Shown here piece after piece: positions 4,768 to 8,518 of a stretch of 8,518 nucleotides of DNA. How positions within the stretch are numbered: position 1 is the first letter of the stretch; each line of letters opens with the position of its first letter. The position numbers were made by a program, and so were the translations under genes. The stretch is from Ekhidna sp. (GTDB taxonomy: Bacteria > Bacteroidota > Bacteroidia > Cytophagales > Cyclobacteriaceae). The stretch spans positions 4,569 to 13,086 of the forward strand of contig JAPPDO010000122.1 in assembly GCA_028821635.1 (NCBI GenBank), written 5' to 3'. The notes beneath the pieces were generated by a model that saw only the letters and a program-made list of their open reading frames with translations, searched no databases and was not told the DNA's origin.

Positions 4768-7335
4768 TTAATATTTCAGTTCAATTTCTGATAATAACTG
4801 CTCCAGACTCTGTTCGTCGGGTATGAGCACTTCTCTTGCTTTGCTCCCCTCATAAGGGCCTACGACTCCTGCGGCTTCGAGTTGATCCATCAATCTTCCT
4901 GCACGATTATGACCTAGCTTCATTTTACGTTGTATCAATGAAGTGCTTCCTTGCTGATGAATCACAAGCAGCTTGGCCGCATCAGTAAAAAGTGTGTCTC
5001 GTTCAGAAAGGTCTGCTTCACTGGCTCCTGATTCTTCATCTCCCGAGTATTCAGGCAGAAGATAAGCCTCATCGTATCCGCGCTGCGCTCCAATGAATTC
5101 GCAAATTCTTTCCACCTCTAAGGTATCCACAAAGGCACATTGAAGTCTTATGATGTCCGAACCCATTGAGAGTAACATATCTCCCATGCCTGTTAGTTGG
5201 TCGGCACCTCCGGCATCCAGAATGGTTCTGGAATCTATCTTGGAGGTTACTCTAAAAGAGAGCCTGGCTGGGAAGTTAGCTTTAATAATTCCTGTGATCA
5301 CATTCACTGAGGGCCTTTGTGTTGCAACTATCAAATGGATTCCAATTGCACGGGCCAACTGAGCCAATCGAGCTATCGGTGTCTCAATTTCTTTGCCGGC
5401 AGTCATCATAAGGTCTGCCAACTCATCAATAACTAAAACGATGTAGGGAAGAAATCGATGGCCTTTAGTGGGGTTGAGCCTTCTTTCTATGAATTTTTGG
5501 TTGTATTCCTTTAGATTCCTACAGGCTGCACTTTTTAACAGATCATATCGGTTGTCCATCTCAATACAAAGTGAATTTAATGTGTTGACTACTTTGGATG
5601 TATCTGTAATAATTGGCTCATCGCCATCAGGAAGTTTAGCAAGAAAGTGCTTTTCGATCTGATTAAAAAGTGTTAGTTCAACTTTCTTGGGATCGACTAG
5701 AACCAATTTAAGCTGCGAGGGATGCTTTTTATAGAGTAGTGATGTCAGCATAATATTCAACCCTACTGATTTACCCTGCCCTGTTGCTCCGGCCATTAAA
5801 AGGTGGGGCATTTTAGCCAGATCGGTAACGTAGACCTCATTAGAAATGGTTTTCCCTAATACGACGGGTAGCTCCATTTTGCTTTCCATGAACTTGCTCG
5901 TTGTGATGACAGACCGAGCGTCGACCATTTCACGGTTTTTATTGGGCACCTCAATGCCGATTGTCCCTTTGCCCGGAATGGGCGCAATGATTCTAATGCC
6001 AAGCGCAGCAAGACTTAATGCTATGTCGTCTTCCAGGTTTTTGATCTTTGAGATTTTTACTCCTGCTTCCGGTACAATTTCATAAAGTGTAACTGTTGGG
6101 CCAATGGTAGCCTTAATGGTAGATATTCCAATTTTGAAATTGATCAGGGTTTCAATAATCCGGTCTTTATTCGCCTCCAACTCATGCTTGGATACTTTCA
6201 CATCCTTTTCAGGATATTCTTCCAGCAGAGAAGGGTTAGGAAATTGATATTGAGGAAGATCCAATGTGGGGTCATAGTTAAGGATTTCTTCCGTAACTTC
6301 TTCTTCAAACTTTTTTTGCTCTGCTTCAAAAGGTAAATCTTCAAATTCCGCCTTTTTAGATTTTTTAGGCTCTTTTTTTAGTTCAAGTTCGTATGCCTCA
6401 TTGTTAATCTGTAGTCGGGGCGAAGCAGGCTCTACTTTAGGGGCAAATATTTTTTCTTTTGCCTCTTTGGATAAGTTGGGAGTCTCTTCAAATTGCGAAG
6501 GATTAATAGCGAGTTCAGAGGTTGATTTAGGGCTTTTCTTTATTTTATGCGCTCTTGGAGGTATCTTTTTTACCACCCATGTCTCAGTCTCATCTTTATT
6601 TATCTCCTCATCTTCAACCTCTCTCCGAACCTGATTAATAATAGAGGTAATGTCGTGCTTCGTTTTTGTCTTTTTGAGAGATGAGATTTTAATGCTACCA
6701 ATCATGTCAAGAATTTGATCTCCAATACCACTTAGAGCAGGAATTCGTGTGATATTGAAGAAGAACATATTGAAAACAATGAATAGAAAGGCCAGAAATA
6801 AGATTACACCCCAACCCATTAGACTTTGAGCGATTATTGCTAACTCATATCCAATGCCCCCGCTAAAGTATCCGAGGAAGGAGAACTCTTCTAGGGTCAG
6901 TAACAGGTATCCCATCAGCATACTTATCCAAAGGAGATAAAATACAGTAAAATTAAATGCCTGATCTATAGGTATTAGCGATTTAAGCCAGAGGATCCGG
7001 TAGGCCATGATAAAAAGCAATGGAGGGATCAATACAGAGGCAATGCCAAACCACAGAAAAATGAAATAATAGGCACAGATAGCTCCAATTAACCCAAAAG
7101 CATTTTGAACCTCTCCTCCCGACTCCTTCACGTTAGTGCTCGTGTAGGATTCAACCACACTCTGATCTGCCTGACCTGTCTTGAAATAAGAAATAAAGGA
7201 AACAGTGAGGAAGATGGAAATCAAAAGGAGGCTGAAACCGATAAAAAGCTGAAATCTTCTGTTAGCCAGAAAATTAATTTTAATCAGCTTCTTTTCTTTA
7301 TTTTCGGGCTCGTCCTTATACGTATTCTTCGCCAT
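4768..7335 (-). CDS. ftsK: DNA translocase FtsK
   Basis: FtsK is a division-septum motor that pumps DNA to segregate chromosome termini and, in well-studied bacteria, activates XerCD at dif. The 855-residue protein shows the full layout: about four N-terminal membrane helices (near 30-50, 83-112, 124-147 and 165-193), a highly charged Lys/Glu-rich linker (about 215-390), the alpha domain, and the beta motor domain with Walker A GATGQGKS (516-523) and Walker B VLVIDELAD (633-641). The C-terminal gamma winged helix (about 780-845, including STSLIQRKMKLGHNRAGRLMDQLE) reads KOPS sequences and contacts XerD in E. coli. All catalytic motifs are intact. The linker is short compared with E. coli FtsK, which is usual outside Proteobacteria. 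The ATG at 7333-7335 gives a hydrophilic N-terminus followed by helix 1. pyrD lies 38 bases upstream and lolA 15 bases downstream. Confidence 0.97.
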   Translation of the reverse strand: MAKNTYKDEPENKEKKLIKINFLANRRFQLFIGFSLLLISIFLTVSFISYFKTGQADQSVVESYTSTNVKESGGEVQNAFGLIGAICAYYFIFLWFGIASVLIPPLLFIMAYRILWLKSLIPIDQAFNFTVFYLLWISMLMGYLLLTLEEFSFLGYFSGGIGYELAIIAQSLMGWGVILFLAFLFIVFNMFFFNITRIPALSGIGDQILDMIGSIKISSLKKTKTKHDITSIINQVRREVEDEEINKDETETWVVKKIPPRAHKIKKSPKSTSELAINPSQFEETPNLSKEAKEKIFAPKVEPASPRLQINNEAYELELKKEPKKSKKAEFEDLPFEAEQKKFEEEVTEEILNYDPTLDLPQYQFPNPSLLEEYPEKDVKVSKHELEANKDRIIETLINFKIGISTIKATIGPTVTLYEIVPEAGVKISKIKNLEDDIALSLAALGIRIIAPIPGKGTIGIEVPNKNREMVDARSVITTSKFMESKMELPVVLGKTISNEVYVTDLAKMPHLLMAGATGQGKSVGLNIMLTSLLYKKHPSQLKLVLVDPKKVELTLFNQIEKHFLAKLPDGDEPIITDTSKVVNTLNSLCIEMDNRYDLLKSAACRNLKEYNQKFIERRLNPTKGHRFLPYIVLVIDELADLMMTAGKEIETPIARLAQLARAIGIHLIVATQRPSVNVITGIIKANFPARLSFRVTSKIDSRTILDAGGADQLTGMGDMLLSMGSDIIRLQCAFVDTLEVERICEFIGAQRGYDEAYLLPEYSGDEESGASEADLSERDTLFTDAAKLLVIHQQGSTSLIQRKMKLGHNRAGRLMDQLEAAGVVGPYEGSKAREVLIPDEQSLEQLLSEIELKY

Positions 7336-7346
7336 GAGTTGCAGCT

Positions 7347-7378
7347 CAAAAGTAGTAGAGTTTTAAGGGTTCGTCAAG
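7347..7378 (-). promoter_or_regulatory. Candidate Bacteroidota-type promoter for ftsK-lolA
   Basis: On the - strand, CTTG (7378-7375) is followed after 20 bases by TACTTTTG (7354-7347), which fits the Bacteroidota housekeeping pattern TTG, 17-23 bases, TAnnTTTG exactly. The -33 element lies inside the last codons of pyrD. Transcription would start only a few bases before the ftsK ATG, giving a very short leader, which is a reason for caution. Single matches of this kind can occur by chance. Confidence 0.4.
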
Positions 7379-8402
7379 CAGATTCAACGATTGCCTTATT
7401 GATTTCTTTGATTAAGCCGGGGCCTTTATAGACAAGCCCCGTGTAAACTTGAAGCAGCGTGGCACCGGCTTTTATTTTTGCTAGCGCATCATTAGCTGAC
7501 ATAACTCCTCCTGCTGCTATTATCGGAATATCGGGAATCGCTTTTCTGATATATCTCAGCATCTCAGTGGACTTACTAAAGACAGGCTTGCCGCTGAGAC
7601 CTCCGGCTCCGACTTTCTCAATCTTTCTATTGGATGTGGTAAGATAATCTCTGTCTGTCGTTGTATTGGAAACAACAAGTCCGTCCAGTTTAAGGTCACA
7701 GGTGATTTCGATTATATCATTTAATTGGGGGCGGGTTAAATCAGGAGCAATTTTTAGCAGAAGAGGTTTTGAAGAGGATTTTTTAGCATTTTCCTCTTGT
7801 AATGACTTTAAAAGATGTATTAAAGGCTCCTTTTCCTGAAGTGCTCTCAAGCCGGGAGTATTAGGGCTGCTCACGTTTACAACAAAGTAATCAACGTATG
7901 AAAATAGCTTTTTGAAGCAAATAAAATAGTCATCCAATGCTTTTTCATTTGGAGTTGTTTTATTCTTGCCAACGTTACCACCAACAATCACGTTTGACTT
8001 CCTGACTTTTAAACGACTAATAGCCTTATCTATTCCCTCATTGTTAAAGCCCATTCTATTAATCAGTGCTTTATCAGAAGGTAATCGGAAGAGTCTTGGC
8101 TTGGGATTGCCGGTTTGTTCTTTTGGCGTTAATGTGCCGATTTCGATAAACCCGAAGCCAAGGTTAGAAAAGCTGTCAATCAACTCAGCATTTTTATCAA
8201 ATCCGGCAGCAAGACCTACGGGATTTTTAAATTTCAGACCAAAGACCTCTTTTTCAAGTTTGGGATTCTCATAATTAAAAAGTCTTCTTATCAATGTTTT
8301 ACAAAAAGGAACTTTTAAAATGAAAGAAAAGAACGTGATGGTAATCTTGTGCGCAGCCTCCGGAGGGAGAAGAAATAAAACGGATTTGATAAATGGATAC
8401 AT
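7374..8402 (-). CDS. pyrD: Dihydroorotate dehydrogenase (quinone), class 2
   Basis: PyrD oxidises dihydroorotate to orotate, the fourth step of pyrimidine synthesis, passing electrons to membrane quinone through FMN. The 342-residue protein has the class 2 N-terminal extension (about residues 1-45, helical, with PPEAAHK) that forms the membrane and quinone tunnel, then the TIM barrel. Visible motifs are GLAAGFDKNAE (63-73), NRMGFNNEG (115-123), NVSSPNTPGLR (176-186, with Ser179 as the catalytic base of class 2 enzymes), VSNTT (244-248), GLSG (268-271) and the FMN phosphate-binding region AAGGV plus VYTGLVYKGP (319-328). I chose the ATG at 8400-8402, which overlaps the xerD stop as TGATG; the frame also has a TTG three bases earlier, which is less likely. 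The overlap implies translational coupling to xerD. The enzyme looks complete and active. Confidence 0.96.
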   Translation of the reverse strand: MYPFIKSVLFLLPPEAAHKITITFFSFILKVPFCKTLIRRLFNYENPKLEKEVFGLKFKNPVGLAAGFDKNAELIDSFSNLGFGFIEIGTLTPKEQTGNPKPRLFRLPSDKALINRMGFNNEGIDKAISRLKVRKSNVIVGGNVGKNKTTPNEKALDDYFICFKKLFSYVDYFVVNVSSPNTPGLRALQEKEPLIHLLKSLQEENAKKSSSKPLLLKIAPDLTRPQLNDIIEITCDLKLDGLVVSNTTTDRDYLTTSNRKIEKVGAGGLSGKPVFSKSTEMLRYIRKAIPDIPIIAAGGVMSANDALAKIKAGATLLQVYTGLVYKGPGLIKEINKAIVESA

Positions 8403-8518
8403 CAACTTCTTGGATGATATAGTGCAATAACTTCTCGCAGGTAATCTCGATCAAGGTGAGTGTAGATTTCAGTAGTAGTAATGGACTCATGCCCCAGCAT
8501 CTCCTGAACCGCCCTTAA
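8402..8518 (-). CDS. xerD: XerD-type tyrosine recombinase, C-terminal end only
   Basis: Only the last 38 codons and the TGA stop lie in the window; the rest is beyond the right edge. The fragment reads [19 protein letters not shown] and continues to a YHPRS C-terminus. It contains two of the tyrosine recombinase active-site residues, the His of LGH (residue 10 of the fragment) and the nucleophile Tyr of EIYTH (residue 19). The region between them and the HPR-type tail match XerD, which resolves chromosome dimers at dif with XerC. An integrase of a mobile element could share the LGH...IYTH motif, but the housekeeping context (pyrD coupled to it, ftsK next) and the tail favour XerD over XerC or an integrase. 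The stop overlaps the pyrD start. Confidence 0.85.
   Translation of the reverse strand, partial: LRAVQEMLGHESITTTEIYTHLDRDYLREVIALYHPRS

Noticed and set aside
7105..7431. A 108-residue open frame on the + strand, antisense to ftsK and pyrD
   Set aside because: It lies opposite two well-supported genes, its sequence is low-complexity with no recognisable motif, and it spans the gap between them; it is a shadow frame.
7966..8274. A 102-residue open frame on the + strand, antisense to pyrD
   Set aside because: It mirrors the pyrD coding pattern, is rich in Pro, Leu and Ser as expected from an antisense frame, and has no family features.
8299..8490. A 63-residue - strand frame overlapping both the recombinase end and the pyrD start
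   Set aside because: The other two frames here encode clear XerD and PyrD sequence, so this frame is a by-product.

Overview
The window looks like a chromosomal segment of a Bacteroidota bacterium, most likely Cytophagia-like (taxonomy is inferred from gene content only). Supporting signs are moderately AT-rich DNA, gene starts without clear Shine-Dalgarno sequences, one sequence matching the Bacteroidota promoter pattern (TTG, about 20 bases, TAnnTTTG), a stand-alone single-RRM RNA-binding protein, and an ftsK-lolA gene pair. Nearly all the DNA is coding, and no gap exceeds 300 bases.

The left third (1-2587) reads on the + strand. It begins inside an ABC exporter gene with a fused membrane and ATPase domain, whose 5' part lies outside the window. 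A 171-base gap follows, holding three copies of an 8-base motif (two direct, one inverted). Next come two genes joined by an ATGA overlap: a small four-helix membrane protein and a predicted lipoprotein built from three 60-residue helix-hairpin-helix units. Neither has a function I can name. They are the least ordinary part of the window.

The remaining two thirds (2584-8518) read on the - strand. In transcription order the genes are: the C-terminal end of a XerD-type tyrosine recombinase, pyrD (quinone-dependent dihydroorotate dehydrogenase), ftsK (DNA translocase), lolA (periplasmic lipoprotein carrier), an RRM protein, a small Lys-rich protein with a TTG start, and pyrF (orotidine 5'-phosphate decarboxylase). 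xerD and pyrD overlap by one base (TGATG). ftsK has its own candidate promoter at the end of pyrD, and lolA follows ftsK after 15 bases. A strong hairpin after the RRM gene probably ends that unit, so the small protein and pyrF are probably transcribed separately.

Functionally, the - strand block combines chromosome segregation (FtsK and XerD act together on dimer resolution in known bacteria), the fourth and sixth steps of pyrimidine synthesis (PyrD, PyrF), and envelope maintenance (LolA). The two blocks converge, and the stop codons of the helix-hairpin-helix gene and pyrF overlap by four bases. I see no CRISPR array, tRNA, rRNA, insertion sequence or prophage. Most of the window is housekeeping DNA. 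The membrane protein plus helix-hairpin-helix lipoprotein pair is the best candidate for something undescribed.
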